Origin: a virus
Strand: one strand, 5' to 3'
Length of the DNA: 64,000 bases
Virus record (IMG/VR): IMGVR_UViG_3300044611_002008
Location: 35,837-99,836 of that record
Below are positions 1 to 8,281 of the stretch, piece by piece. Both the position numbers and the translations under genes were made by a program. The notes beneath the pieces were generated by a model that did not search any database, was not told the origin of the DNA, and saw only the letters and a list, made by a program, of their open reading frames with translations. Within the stretch, counting starts at the first letter, position 1. Every line of letters starts with the position of its first letter.

Positions 1-2
1 CG

Positions 3-443
3 ACCATAACCGTTAACGCCCAGGCCACTTCTGGAACAACAGGATTGACAGGACAAAGATATCTTCTTTTCCCAGCTCAGTCCGCAACAAACGGTGGAGC
101 AGGAATATCTCTTGGGACGAACGGCCTCAGTGTTTATGAGCATGGAAACGCTTATCTCGCCCCTTTATTATCTCATGCTGTAGCCATATCCAATACTATT
201 TTTACTAATATTGTCATTGTTTATACCAACAAACTGCCAAGTCTGTATATCAATAATGTTTTTATAAAAAATGGGTTTACGAGTCTGAGAGCAAGCGTTT
301 TTTATAATTCGGGAGAGTTTATCGCCGGTCAATACGGTCTTTTCTCGGGTGCTGTGAGTAGCGTTAAAATATATAACAAATCGCTTTCGGCAAGCGAGAT
401 ATCTCAAAACTTCAATGCTCTCCGAAACAGGTATGGTGTTTAA
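3..443 (+). CDS. LamG-type tail adhesin, C-terminal part (5' end outside window)
   Basis: The reading frame is open from the first bases, so the gene begins before the window and only about 146 residues are visible. The visible part looks like a concanavalin A-like (LamG/Laminin_G_3) jelly roll: alternating strands, a GLFSGAVSSVKIYNKSLS-type strand pair and the ending SEISQNFNALRNRYGV. This last stretch closely matches the end of the next gene (SEISSNFNQLRGRYGV), so the two are tandem paralogues. Such domains in phages usually sit in tail fibres or capsid decorations and bind carbohydrate. The stop overlaps the next start (TAATG). A TTG near base 45 is an internal codon and not a real start. 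The domain call is inferred from sequence pattern. Confidence 0.65.
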   Translation, partial: TITVNAQATSGTTGLTGQRYLLFPAQSATNGGAGISLGTNGLSVYEHGNAYLAPLLSHAVAISNTIFTNIVIVYTNKLPSLYINNVFIKNGFTSLRASVFYNSGEFIAGQYGLFSGAVSSVKIYNKSLSASEISQNFNALRNRYGV

Positions 444-1237
444 TGGGAAAAAGATTTGCAAATACAATAGGAAACGCAAACACTCCCACAGATTTACTAG
501 CTAGTGGAGTTTGGTCTTTAGATCAAGTAAGTTCATCTATTAGGAATAATCAATGGCCAAGTATCGTTGATGGACTAATACTATTTTTTGATGCAGCAAA
601 CCCAAACAGCTATCCTGGATCTGGCACTGTTGTAAACGATGTTAGTATAAATAGGAATTCAGGCACATTATTAAACGGCGTTGGATATTCTTCGCTAAAT
701 AGTGGCTATTTTACATTTGATGGGGTAAATGATTCAATAGTCATGAATAACACAATGTCATCGCTTACAGATTTTAGCATAGAAACTTGGTTTTTTTTGA
801 CGACAACGGATGCAAACTATAGAGAGTTGTTTACTTCTGGTCTTCTGGGAATTAGATTTGGTAATACTGGATTTGGAGACAGGCTTCAAGTAGGGGTTGA
901 TTTGAGCACGGTCAATGGTTGTTTTAATACAAGCTTAAATAAAGCGGGCGCGGTCAATACCTGGAGACATTTATGTTGGACTAGACAGTCAGGAGTTAAT
1001 AGAGTTTTTCTTGGTGGGGTTCAGCAAAATTTGGCGCAAGGCACTGGATTTACATATAATTTGACTTCTTTTACAAATGGCACCGGTGTCACTCTGGTTA
1101 GTACTTCTGCTGCTTGGGGTTCTGGCGGCGGTCGGTTTTTAGGACGACTGCCTGTTTTGAGAATTTATAACAGAGCTTTATCGCAATCAGAAATTTCTTC
1201 CAATTTCAATCAATTGAGAGGAAGATATGGTGTCTAA
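443..1237 (+). CDS. LamG / concanavalin A-like adhesin protein
   Basis: 264 residues. After a 45-residue lead comes the hallmark of phage and bacterial LamG modules: LILFFDAANPNSYPGSG, then the strand YFTFDGVNDSIVMNN, then FSIETWFFL, W-R-H-L-C-W-T-R (the usual W..v..t) and a closing strand LRIYNRALSQSEISSNF. The length fits a single jelly roll plus a short N-terminal attachment segment. The start overlaps the previous stop (TAATG), implying translational coupling. It is probably a receptor-binding or decoration protein of the virion. Function as a glycan binder is inferred from the family. The sigma70-like promoter downstream separates it from the next cassette. Confidence 0.7.
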   Translation: MGKRFANTIGNANTPTDLLASGVWSLDQVSSSIRNNQWPSIVDGLILFFDAANPNSYPGSGTVVNDVSINRNSGTLLNGVGYSSLNSGYFTFDGVNDSIVMNNTMSSLTDFSIETWFFLTTTDANYRELFTSGLLGIRFGNTGFGDRLQVGVDLSTVNGCFNTSLNKAGAVNTWRHLCWTRQSGVNRVFLGGVQQNLAQGTGFTYNLTSFTNGTGVTLVSTSAAWGSGGGRFLGRLPVLRIYNRALSQSEISSNFNQLRGRYGV

Positions 1238-1250
1238 TAAATTAATAGAT

Positions 1251-1281
1251 TTGACATTATTTAAGAACTCATTAGTATAAT
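1251..1281 (+). promoter_or_regulatory. Sigma70-like promoter
   Basis: A perfect TTGACA (1251-1256) is followed, after 19 bases, by a perfect TATAAT (1276-1281). The spacing is two bases longer than ideal. Transcription would begin about 14 bases before the ATG at 1302. It lies in the only gap before the propeller and methyltransferase pair, which suggests that this pair can be expressed separately from the late structural operon. Confidence 0.5.
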
Positions 1282-1301
1282 TTATACTCTAGAGAATTCT
1301 T

Positions 1302-2291
1302 ATGAAAAGCGAACTTTCAAATTTTGTCAAATATTGTGTAGACCAAGGAGGTGGCTTATATCCATTATTAGTATCTAGTAATGACATAATTGGACCATCA
1401 TTAACTAATCCTTCTATTATTAATCTAAATGGACAATTATTAGTTAATTTACGTAATGTTAATTATGTCCTATACCATGCTGAACACGGCATTAATGAAC
1501 ACGTATGGGGACCATTATGCTACTTACACACCGAACAACATCAAGTATTAGCAACCCATAATATACTTTGCGAATTAGATAGTAATCTAAATATAGTTTC
1601 TAATTCTATAGCGGACACTAAGAATCTAGACGCTAAGCCACTATGGGAGTTTATTGGACTAGAAGACTGCAGGCTGGTTCATTGGGATCAGAAATTATTT
1701 TTGAGCGGCGTGAGACGGGATACAACACCAAATGGTCAAGGAAGAATAGAACTATCGGAAATAGTTTCTGAACAAAATAGCTGGAAAGAAATTTCGAGAC
1801 AAAGACTACCGGCTCCATATCCAGATAATTCATATTGTGAAAAAAATTGGATGCCCATTATGGATAGGCCGTATCAGTATGTGAAATGGACAAACCCCAC
1901 AGAAGTCGTGGAATATAATCCAGAAACTAAAGAGACTAAAACGGTTATTTTAACAGAATATCAAAATTTGAACACTAGAGATTTAAGGGGCGGTTCTCAG
2001 GTTATCCCCTATAAAGATTATTACTTAGCTATTGTTCATGAAGTAGACTTATTTAAGAGTGAAGCGGGTCGCAAAAATGCCACATATAGACATAGGTTTA
2101 TTTTATGGGACAAGGACTTTAATCTACTTAGAGTATCTCCGTTGTTTGACTTTATGGGCGGAGAAATAGAATTCGCTTGCGGTATGACACGTTATAACAA
2201 TCAAATATTAATAACTTTTGGGTTTCAAGACAATGCCTCTTATTTACTAGCTGTTAATACTACTACTATAGACGAGATTATGGGATTATGA
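1302..2291 (+). CDS. Five-bladed beta-propeller protein, GH130/GH43-like
   Basis: 329 residues. The order SLTNPSIINLNGQLLVNLRNVNY, then WEFIGLEDCRLVHWDQKLFLSGVRRD near residues 116-140, then EKNWMP, then GGSQVIPYKDYYLAIVHEVD, and finally EFACGMTRYNNQILITFGFQD is the blade pattern of GH130/GH43-type propellers and of related proteins found beside glycosyltransferases. The GLEDCR element corresponds to the conserved G-x-E-D-x-R of these propellers. A catalytic role cannot be shown. It could be a glycosidase, a phosphorylase or only a sugar-binding propeller. The next gene starts inside its stop (ATGA), so it is cotranslated with the TPR-FkbM protein, which favours a glycan-modification role. 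There is no signal peptide. Confidence 0.55.
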   Translation: MKSELSNFVKYCVDQGGGLYPLLVSSNDIIGPSLTNPSIINLNGQLLVNLRNVNYVLYHAEHGINEHVWGPLCYLHTEQHQVLATHNILCELDSNLNIVSNSIADTKNLDAKPLWEFIGLEDCRLVHWDQKLFLSGVRRDTTPNGQGRIELSEIVSEQNSWKEISRQRLPAPYPDNSYCEKNWMPIMDRPYQYVKWTNPTEVVEYNPETKETKTVILTEYQNLNTRDLRGGSQVIPYKDYYLAIVHEVDLFKSEAGRKNATYRHRFILWDKDFNLLRVSPLFDFMGGEIEFACGMTRYNNQILITFGFQDNASYLLAVNTTTIDEIMGL

Positions 2292-3532
2292 GAGAGTTAT
2301 CAGATTATATAAAAGACCCCGACAATGATCTCAATAATTTTTATTTAGGTCTATTTTATGAGAATCAGAACCACCACGCTCCCGCATCAGGTTTTTATTT
2401 GAGGTGTGCAGAAAAAACTTCTAGTATTGACTTACGATATGAGTCTTTATTAAGGATGTATCTATGCTATAGAAATCTAGGAGGCAGAGACTATACATGT
2501 GAAACACTATTAAAACAAGCTATATCTTTGTGTCCACGCAAACCAGAAGCTTATTTTTTTCTCACTCAATATTACGAAGCTAAATCAGATTGGTCTAGCA
2601 TATATACCTATGCTAGTATATCTTTAGATATCTGCGAAGAGAAGTCGGTATTTTTTTCTACAATAGAATTTCCTGATTTATATGCTTTGTTATTCCAGAA
2701 AGCGGCCTCGGCGTGGTGGATAGGAAAACCCCTAGAGGCAAGGAAATTATTTAAGGAGCTGTTTAATAATTATATTGATAAGATGACAGATAAGTATAAA
2801 ACTTTATTAGAAAATAATTTATCTAGACTAGGTAGTGGCCCAGAGTCTCAGGCCATAAGACCATACAATAAAAATCTTAAAGATAACTTAAACTTTACTT
2901 TTAAAGGTATAGATTTAGTAGATCATAATTTTTCTCAAGTATATCAGGATATGTTTATACTGACTGCCCTAAATGGCAAGCGTAATGGGTCATACTTAGA
3001 AATAGGCTCGTCCGACGCTTTAAAAAACAGCAATACCGCACTACTAGAGACCAAGTTTGATTGGACAGGAATTGGTATAGAATTTAATCAGGACTTTGTT
3101 AACACCCATAAAAATCAAAGAAAAAACCCTGTATTATGTACGGATGCTCTGATCGTGAACTATGAGAAATTGTTAACTAAATATTTTCCAGGTCAAAACA
3201 ATATAGATTATTTACAACTAGATATAGAGCCGCCCAAAAACACATATGAGGCCTTATTAAGTATTCCTTTTGATAAATATAAATTTGCCGTAATAACATA
3301 TGAGCACGATGACTATATAGATATATCTCGTTCATATAAACAAAAATCTAGAGAGTATTTACAGTCTCTGGGTTATATTTTAGTGGTCAATGACGTATCT
3401 CCCGATCAAAATAGTTCTTTTGAGGATTGGTGGGCTCACCCAGATTTAGTAGACATTGATATAATAAAAGGGCTAAAATCTCAAATATCAGAAGATCTAA
3501 ACCAAGTAGAACGAGTCTTTTTGCATAAATAG
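2288..3532 (+). CDS. TPR protein with FkbM-family methyltransferase domain
   Basis: 414 residues in two parts. Residues 1-190 are helical pairs with TPR spacing (for example LYPRKPEAYFFLTQYYEAKSDW-type units with small residues at TPR positions). Residues 215-410 match the FkbM fold: SQVYQDMFIL, then the SAM-binding segment SYLEIGSSDA (about 234-243), WTGIGIEFN, IDYLQLDIEP and YILVVNDVS near the end. FkbM proteins are SAM-dependent O-methyltransferases, often acting on sugars. The gene is coupled by ATGA to the propeller gene, so both probably act on the same glycan. It may be a cargo (moron) pair within the structural operon. Substrate unknown. Confidence 0.75.
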   Translation: MRELSDYIKDPDNDLNNFYLGLFYENQNHHAPASGFYLRCAEKTSSIDLRYESLLRMYLCYRNLGGRDYTCETLLKQAISLCPRKPEAYFFLTQYYEAKSDWSSIYTYASISLDICEEKSVFFSTIEFPDLYALLFQKAASAWWIGKPLEARKLFKELFNNYIDKMTDKYKTLLENNLSRLGSGPESQAIRPYNKNLKDNLNFTFKGIDLVDHNFSQVYQDMFILTALNGKRNGSYLEIGSSDALKNSNTALLETKFDWTGIGIEFNQDFVNTHKNQRKNPVLCTDALIVNYEKLLTKYFPGQNNIDYLQLDIEPPKNTYEALLSIPFDKYKFAVITYEHDDYIDISRSYKQKSREYLQSLGYILVVNDVSPDQNSSFEDWWAHPDLVDIDIIKGLKSQISEDLNQVERVFLHK

Positions 3533-3608
3533 ACGCCGTTGATTATATGGTGTATTTTTTATTAGATGCTATCAAAACTTTGAACCCGTATATTTAAAAG
3601 GCTAATTT

Positions 3609-4130
3609 ATGAGCTGGCAAATAGAAATACCTATAATTGTTCGTACTCTGATTAATGATTTGGGAGATACGCCGGTTTATAGCGATGAAAGAATACAGCA
3701 GACTATAGCGGTCGCTGCTAAATACGTTCAATTCGACGTGGTATTAGACCATAAATATAATATTGACGTGGCTAATCCAAATATTAGCCCAGACCCAACT
3801 AGCGACCGAGATGAAATCTTTATTAGTTTGGTCAGTTTGAAGGCTGCTTGTATCATAGATCAAAGTGCTCTAAGAACCAAAGCCGCTTTGGAAGGCATAA
3901 GAGCCGCTCTTGGCCCTGCTAGCCTAAGTGTTGCGGGACAAAGCGCCGCGTGGAAAACAATAATAGAGCATGGCCCATGCGCTTTATACGAAGAGCTTAC
4001 TTCTCATTGGGATGTTAAAGAGGCCACAGCTATACGAGCTGTGCTTAGTCCGTTTGTGGGTAATAATTTTGATCCAAGAAATATTAATTTCCATAATAAC
4101 AGCGTTCGCAACAGAAACTTTTTTTCATAA
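3609..4130 (+). CDS. Probable head-tail connector / adaptor protein
   Basis: 173 residues, mostly helical. The N-terminal pattern (VRTLINDLGDTPVYSDERIQ, then TIAVAAKYV) is typical of small gp6/QLRG-type adaptors that sit under the portal: a short helix, D-x-x-x-x-Y-S/T-D-E-x-I, then a long helix. It stands at the head of the tail-completion genes. A good AAAAGG ribosome site precedes the ATG by 9 bases. The 76-base gap before it contains no clear promoter. The assignment rests on pattern and position only; a tail-completion role is an alternative. Confidence 0.45.
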   Translation: MSWQIEIPIIVRTLINDLGDTPVYSDERIQQTIAVAAKYVQFDVVLDHKYNIDVANPNISPDPTSDRDEIFISLVSLKAACIIDQSALRTKAALEGIRAALGPASLSVAGQSAAWKTIIEHGPCALYEELTSHWDVKEATAIRAVLSPFVGNNFDPRNINFHNNSVRNRNFFS

Positions 4131-4139
4131 GAATAAACT

Positions 4140-5057
4140 ATGGCAGCTATTACTTACGACTTCAATATAGAGCAAGGGTCTTATTACGAAATTACATTTG
4201 TCTATCAGGACCCTAATGGTAATCCTGTAGATATATCCGACTGGTGCGCCGTACTCCAGTGGACAGACTCGAATAATAATAGGACAGTATTTAGTAATAG
4301 AAATAAAAATTTAAATTATGACTTATCTACTTATTCGGATGGCAGGATAACATTTAGTCTACCGGCTACTACAACGAATACATACTCTTTTGATTTTGCT
4401 TTATACGATCTGGATCTTCAAGAACCCAATGAGCAATATCAGGGTAGCGGCTATAGAACTTTTAGATTGTCTACAGGAAGGGCGTTTATTATAAGAAGAT
4501 CTAACCCCCAAGAACTAATCACCAACTGTATAGATTTACCATCAACAGAATCTGTATGTCCAACAGAATGCTTATCAACAGATATTTATGCTGTTAAATA
4601 TTCTGGTGGAGGCATTAATATTCCAGATAATGGATCAGCCTCTTCGACTATACAAATAACAGACACCAGAACCATCGAGAATATAGAACTAGCAATCAAC
4701 GGGTTGGTGCATAAAAATCCACAAGATCTAGTCTTTGTTTTAGTTCCACCAACAGGGTCGTCTATTCTACTGTCGGCAAATCAAAAAATTAAAAATTATA
4801 GACCAGGATTCAATTATATTATTTCTGATTCCGCTCCTGCGGATGCCTACTTACATAATATAACTAATAATAGTAAATGTAGAATTTATGATAAGACACA
4901 GATTATCAATTCTGATTCCCCGTTGGTCCCCTCCTTTGTCCATCTGCAAAACCAGCTGGCTAATGGAACCTGGGAATTGTTAATTGAAGATACCGATCCA
5001 AGCGAGTCCGGCAGTATCGTTTCTTGGACCCTGATAGTCACATATCATTCAGAATAA
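4140..5057 (+). CDS. Virion structural protein with C-terminal proprotein-convertase P domain
   Basis: 305 residues. Residues 1-125 form a beta-rich module (YDFNIEQGSYYEITFVYQDP, then DISDWCAVLQW) of the kind seen in phage baseplate or neck proteins that begin with a gp-BppU-like sandwich. Residues about 150-305 match the P/Homo B domain (Pfam P_proprotein): IPDNGSASSTIQI, then IENIELAINGLVHKNPQDLVFVLV, then SPLVPSF, and the signature end NGTWELLIEDTDPSESGS followed by SWTL. P domains normally follow subtilisin-like proteases or stand alone in secreted bacterial proteins; no protease is fused here, so binding or stabilisation is inferred. It lies 9 bases after the adaptor gene. Confidence 0.65.
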   Translation: MAAITYDFNIEQGSYYEITFVYQDPNGNPVDISDWCAVLQWTDSNNNRTVFSNRNKNLNYDLSTYSDGRITFSLPATTTNTYSFDFALYDLDLQEPNEQYQGSGYRTFRLSTGRAFIIRRSNPQELITNCIDLPSTESVCPTECLSTDIYAVKYSGGGINIPDNGSASSTIQITDTRTIENIELAINGLVHKNPQDLVFVLVPPTGSSILLSANQKIKNYRPGFNYIISDSAPADAYLHNITNNSKCRIYDKTQIINSDSPLVPSFVHLQNQLANGTWELLIEDTDPSESGSIVSWTLIVTYHSE

Positions 5058-5060
5058 TCA

Positions 5061-5252
5061 ATGAATTATAACATAGCGCTATTTAAAAAATACGGATTAG
5101 TTGTTGTGAGTCAAAACTTGATACCGGTTCTGATTGACACCATAGCAAATAAGATAACTATACAACGCAATATAATATTAGAACCTAAATACGCAACAGA
5201 GGAGCGGATCTCTGTGATTAAGTCGGACAATACCATTCCTTTGAAGCAATAA
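5061..5252 (+). CDS. Small hypothetical protein
   Basis: 63 residues, not recognised. It starts 3 bases after the previous stop and is followed 19 bases later by the next gene, so it belongs to the structural operon. Composition is mixed, with a hydrophobic N-terminal half (LVVVSQNLIPVLIDTIANKI) and a more polar end. There are no cysteines and no predicted membrane span. The tight spacing and lack of a better overlapping frame support it being real. Confidence 0.5.
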   Translation: MNYNIALFKKYGLVVVSQNLIPVLIDTIANKITIQRNIILEPKYATEERISVIKSDNTIPLKQ

Positions 5253-5271
5253 TAAATAGAAAAGATTTATT

Positions 5272-6648
5272 ATGGTACAATTCATAAATACACCCGACAC
5301 CATTAGCTGTAACAGTATCTCTCTGTTTAGAAATTCTACTCCTAATACCTATACCTTTAACATGGATCTAGGATCGGGAGTTGGTCCTATAACCATTAAT
5401 TATCATGCTAATCCTCCATGTGCGAGCGGAGAACTAAATTGCGGAACCTCGTTCGGAGATCCAGAGCTGGCAGTACCCGACAAATTTACTGTGATATGGA
5501 ATGGACAGAGCGTTACTAGTGGGTATAGGGGAGGTAGCGCATTCAACACCTCTCTTACAAACAAGTTATTAGAGTTAGGCAGGCCGGTAGAAAATATATC
5601 CGGAAATGGTATTGGTTCGATCATACTAAACAAATCTTCTGCCGCACCCAATACCGCTACGTTAGTTGTAGATAGCCCTATTATATCTGTCAGATGGTCT
5701 GTGGAAGTTCTGTGTGCTGGTCCTACGCCTACACCAACCATTACTAGCTCTAACACTCCTACCCCAACACCGACCGTTACTCGTACCAGTACCGCTACCC
5801 CTACCCCTTCAATCACCAGTACGGCAACCAGTACCGCCACCCCCACCCCGTCCATAACCAGTACTGTTACTAGTACCGCTACTCCTACACCTTCTATAAC
5901 CGGTACGGTTACCAGTACGCCAACACCAACCGTTACCCATACCGGTACCGCTACTCCTACTCCTTCGATAACTAGTACTGTTACAGCTACGCCGACAGCG
6001 ACCCCTACTGTAACACCATCTCCTACCGTTACAGTTAGTCCTTCTAATAATGTAATTATACCGCCACATAGAAAATTACAAACACCAAAATTAAGCAGCG
6101 ATTTATCATGCGGGACCGGGATCTTTTCCGGTTTACTAGGAGATGAGTTTCAAAGTCTTTTTAATAACGCTATAGACTCCTTATTAAATATTAATGCGTT
6201 ATCTGTTCCTTGTATACTAAGATACGCCAACGCGTCTCAACAAAATAATTTATGTAATAATTGTATTTATAGCACAACAACCCGCTCGTCATCTGGCAAA
6301 TATTTGATAGGCGGTCCCGTACCATTTGCTGATGGGTCAGTATGTCCTATATGTGCTGGGAACGGTATTATTTCTAATTCCACTAGCGAAGAAATCGTTA
6401 ATATGATGGTTATTTTCGATAGCAAATATTTTATGAATTGGTCTAATAAAAATACTAATATAGTCGAAGGCATGGCTCAGTCCATATCATGTATTAGTCT
6501 ATTGCCTAAACTAAGAAATGCTAGCGAAGTTATTTTTGATAAAGATATTAGCGCATTAGGTCATTATCGTTACGAAAGATATTCTGATCCCCAACCGGCT
6601 GGATTAGGACACAATAAATACGTTTTTACGATGTGGAAAAGAAAATGA
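5272..6648 (+). CDS. Structural protein with Thr/Pro/Ser linker and four-Cys cluster
   Basis: 458 residues in three parts. Residues 1-150 are a beta-rich head (a two-Cys segment HANPPCASGELNCG, then ISVRWSVEVLC). Residues 153-260 are a low-complexity stalk of Thr, Pro, Ser, Ala and Val with a repeating TPTPSITSTVTSTA-like unit. Residues 265-458 form a globular end with C328-N-N-C331 and C358-P-I-C361, a probable zinc knuckle, and an EIVNMMVIFDSKYF strand. The whole suggests a spike with a stalk, or a neck fibre. The last domain resembles small phage head-tail joining proteins, so a fusion of a fibre to a joining protein is possible. The next gene overlaps by ATGA. Confidence 0.5.
   Translation: MVQFINTPDTISCNSISLFRNSTPNTYTFNMDLGSGVGPITINYHANPPCASGELNCGTSFGDPELAVPDKFTVIWNGQSVTSGYRGGSAFNTSLTNKLLELGRPVENISGNGIGSIILNKSSAAPNTATLVVDSPIISVRWSVEVLCAGPTPTPTITSSNTPTPTPTVTRTSTATPTPSITSTATSTATPTPSITSTVTSTATPTPSITGTVTSTPTPTVTHTGTATPTPSITSTVTATPTATPTVTPSPTVTVSPSNNVIIPPHRKLQTPKLSSDLSCGTGIFSGLLGDEFQSLFNNAIDSLLNINALSVPCILRYANASQQNNLCNNCIYSTTTRSSSGKYLIGGPVPFADGSVCPICAGNGIISNSTSEEIVNMMVIFDSKYFMNWSNKNTNIVEGMAQSISCISLLPKLRNASEVIFDKDISALGHYRYERYSDPQPAGLGHNKYVFTMWKRK
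5728..6050 (+). repeat. Thr/Pro/Ser stalk repeat inside structural gene
   Basis: About 107 residues of TPTPS, SITST and TVTST units repeat with a period of roughly 12-14 residues. Synonymous codons differ between copies, so selection appears to act on the peptide and the array is not a fresh slippage product. Such linkers are probably extended and O-glycosylation-prone. Confidence 0.75.
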
Positions 6649-7289
6649 AAATTTCTCTCGCCCTATTAGAAACAAATAGTGAAATTAATAAGTCTATATT
6701 ATCTGGCATAGCAGATCATATGAGAGAGACTATGGTTAAGTCTCAACCATCTATATTGGAAGATATTCGCGGTTTGATAAGAGATGCTTTGAAACAAGAA
6801 CCAGAATACTCATCCTTAACAAGCGGTAAGCTACGAGCAGAGTTAGGTATTCCAAATCCGTCGATAGTGGATTCTATTGTCAACAAAATAGCAGACACAG
6901 TTACTATATCTATGAATCCTGTTAGGGCTACAAATAGAGGCGTTTTAGGCGGATTCACATTAACTGCCATATCTTCTCTAGATATCGGGGGTTTGATAGG
7001 AGATCCCGACGCTTTTGTTCAGGATAGCTTAAATGGTTATTCTTTACCTTGGCTAGAATGGCTCATGCTAAGAGGTACTTCTGAGATAGTTAAAAATTAT
7101 ACCGTTGATATGACATCGAATCCTAATTCCAGAAGCGGTATGGCACTGATGGTTACAGATACTAATTCGTGGAGAGTCCCTTCTGAATTTGCGGGAGTCG
7201 CAGAGAATAATTGGTCTACTAGAGCAATAGAGCGCATTGAAAAAAATATACCCACCACTATTCAAACACATATTGAAAAGAATTTATGA
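6645..7289 (+). CDS. Tail-completion / neck protein candidate
   Basis: 214 residues from the ATG at 6645, which overlaps the previous stop as ATGA; a GTG at 6633 would add four residues but lies deeper in the upstream gene and has no better ribosome site. The N-terminal half is helical, followed by a beta part with PWLEWLMLRG, a charged VKNYTVDM strand, SRSGMALM and WRVPSEFAGVAENNW. This arrangement (a hydrophobic helix, then G/S-R-S-G-x-A-x-M, then a short C-terminal helix) is seen in small HK97 gp10-like or neck proteins of phages. It sits between the connector and the tail tube gene. Exact role is inferred from position. Confidence 0.45.
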   Translation: MKISLALLETNSEINKSILSGIADHMRETMVKSQPSILEDIRGLIRDALKQEPEYSSLTSGKLRAELGIPNPSIVDSIVNKIADTVTISMNPVRATNRGVLGGFTLTAISSLDIGGLIGDPDAFVQDSLNGYSLPWLEWLMLRGTSEIVKNYTVDMTSNPNSRSGMALMVTDTNSWRVPSEFAGVAENNWSTRAIERIEKNIPTTIQTHIEKNL

Positions 7290-8221
7290 CAAATCTATTT
7301 CATAATATTTCAGATATATCGTCTTCTCCTTCTATATCTACATTAGAAGAGAATATAAAACTATTTTTAGATTATGCCTTATTAGAAATTGGCGGATTTA
7401 TCAATATTAATAAGCCATCATCTGGCGCTCAAACTCAAGGTCTTCATATCTTAAACTATGTTAATGACCCAGCTATGCTAGGCAGGGTTTGGGAATCTAA
7501 TAAAAAAGATTGGGTATATGAAACCGAAGTGGCTTATAATGGCGTTTCCCCCAATAGTCCGTCCGGAATTTATATAAATGACACATTTGTTCCCATAACC
7601 GACACAGGTCCTTTCTCATATAAGATTAACTATCCTTTGGGTAGAGTTGTTTTTAATAGTCCCATGAGCACTAGTCTAAAGGTTGAAGCAAGCTATTCGT
7701 ATAGATATATTCAAACCTATATACCCGACAATGCCCCATGGTTTAAAGAAATACAAAAACAGTCTTTTGACAAATCTCAGTTTCAATTTTTTGGCGATAG
7801 TTTCATAACAGCAAATCATAGGGTTCAACTACCTTGCATAATTATAGAACTAGCCCCTAGAACTATTCTAGCTCCATATGAACTAGGAAATGTTAAAAAC
7901 TATATTACTCAAGACGTATTATTCCATATTCTAACAGAAAATACTAATAAGTCTAAAAATATAGCCGATTTATTGTTAATGCAAAAAGATAATACTTTCA
8001 ATCTACTAAATCTGAGAAAAATAGCTATTGATAACCTTTCTGATGTAGATTATATCGGCCAAAAAAATCCAAATAGACAGGCATATAGACTATTGTCTGA
8101 AAATATTAATTATATTACTAATAAATGCATTATAAAAAACTCTACTATAAATGGGTTTTCTTCGTTGACTAGTAATTTATATAGCACATTAGCAAGATGG
8201 ACCATAGAGATTTTCCCCTGA
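7286..8221 (+). CDS. Tail terminator / completion candidate, unrecognised
   Basis: 311 residues. It overlaps the previous stop by ATGA. Near residues 95-145 a beta-hairpin segment (GVSPNSPSGIYINDTFVP, then YPLGRVVFNSPM, then VEASYSYRYIQTYIPD) looks like a structural-protein sandwich. The middle (QLPCIIIELAPRTILAPYELGN, then ITQDVLFHILTEN) has the strand-helix layout expected of a tail terminator. No catalytic motif is visible. Because it directly precedes the tail tube gene, where siphophages usually keep the terminator gene, that role is the best guess. Fold prediction would decide. Confidence 0.4.
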   Translation: MTNLFHNISDISSSPSISTLEENIKLFLDYALLEIGGFININKPSSGAQTQGLHILNYVNDPAMLGRVWESNKKDWVYETEVAYNGVSPNSPSGIYINDTFVPITDTGPFSYKINYPLGRVVFNSPMSTSLKVEASYSYRYIQTYIPDNAPWFKEIQKQSFDKSQFQFFGDSFITANHRVQLPCIIIELAPRTILAPYELGNVKNYITQDVLFHILTENTNKSKNIADLLLMQKDNTFNLLNLRKIAIDNLSDVDYIGQKNPNRQAYRLLSENINYITNKCIIKNSTINGFSSLTSNLYSTLARWTIEIFP

Positions 8222-8281
8222 TTTGATTTTTTAGGTGTATTTGATTATTGACCAAGCCAAAATTAACATGGAGATATTCAA

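Noticed and set aside
8222-8281. A tail sheath gene near the tube gene
   Set aside because: The gap is 60 bases and neither neighbour looks like a sheath, so a contractile tail is not supported here.
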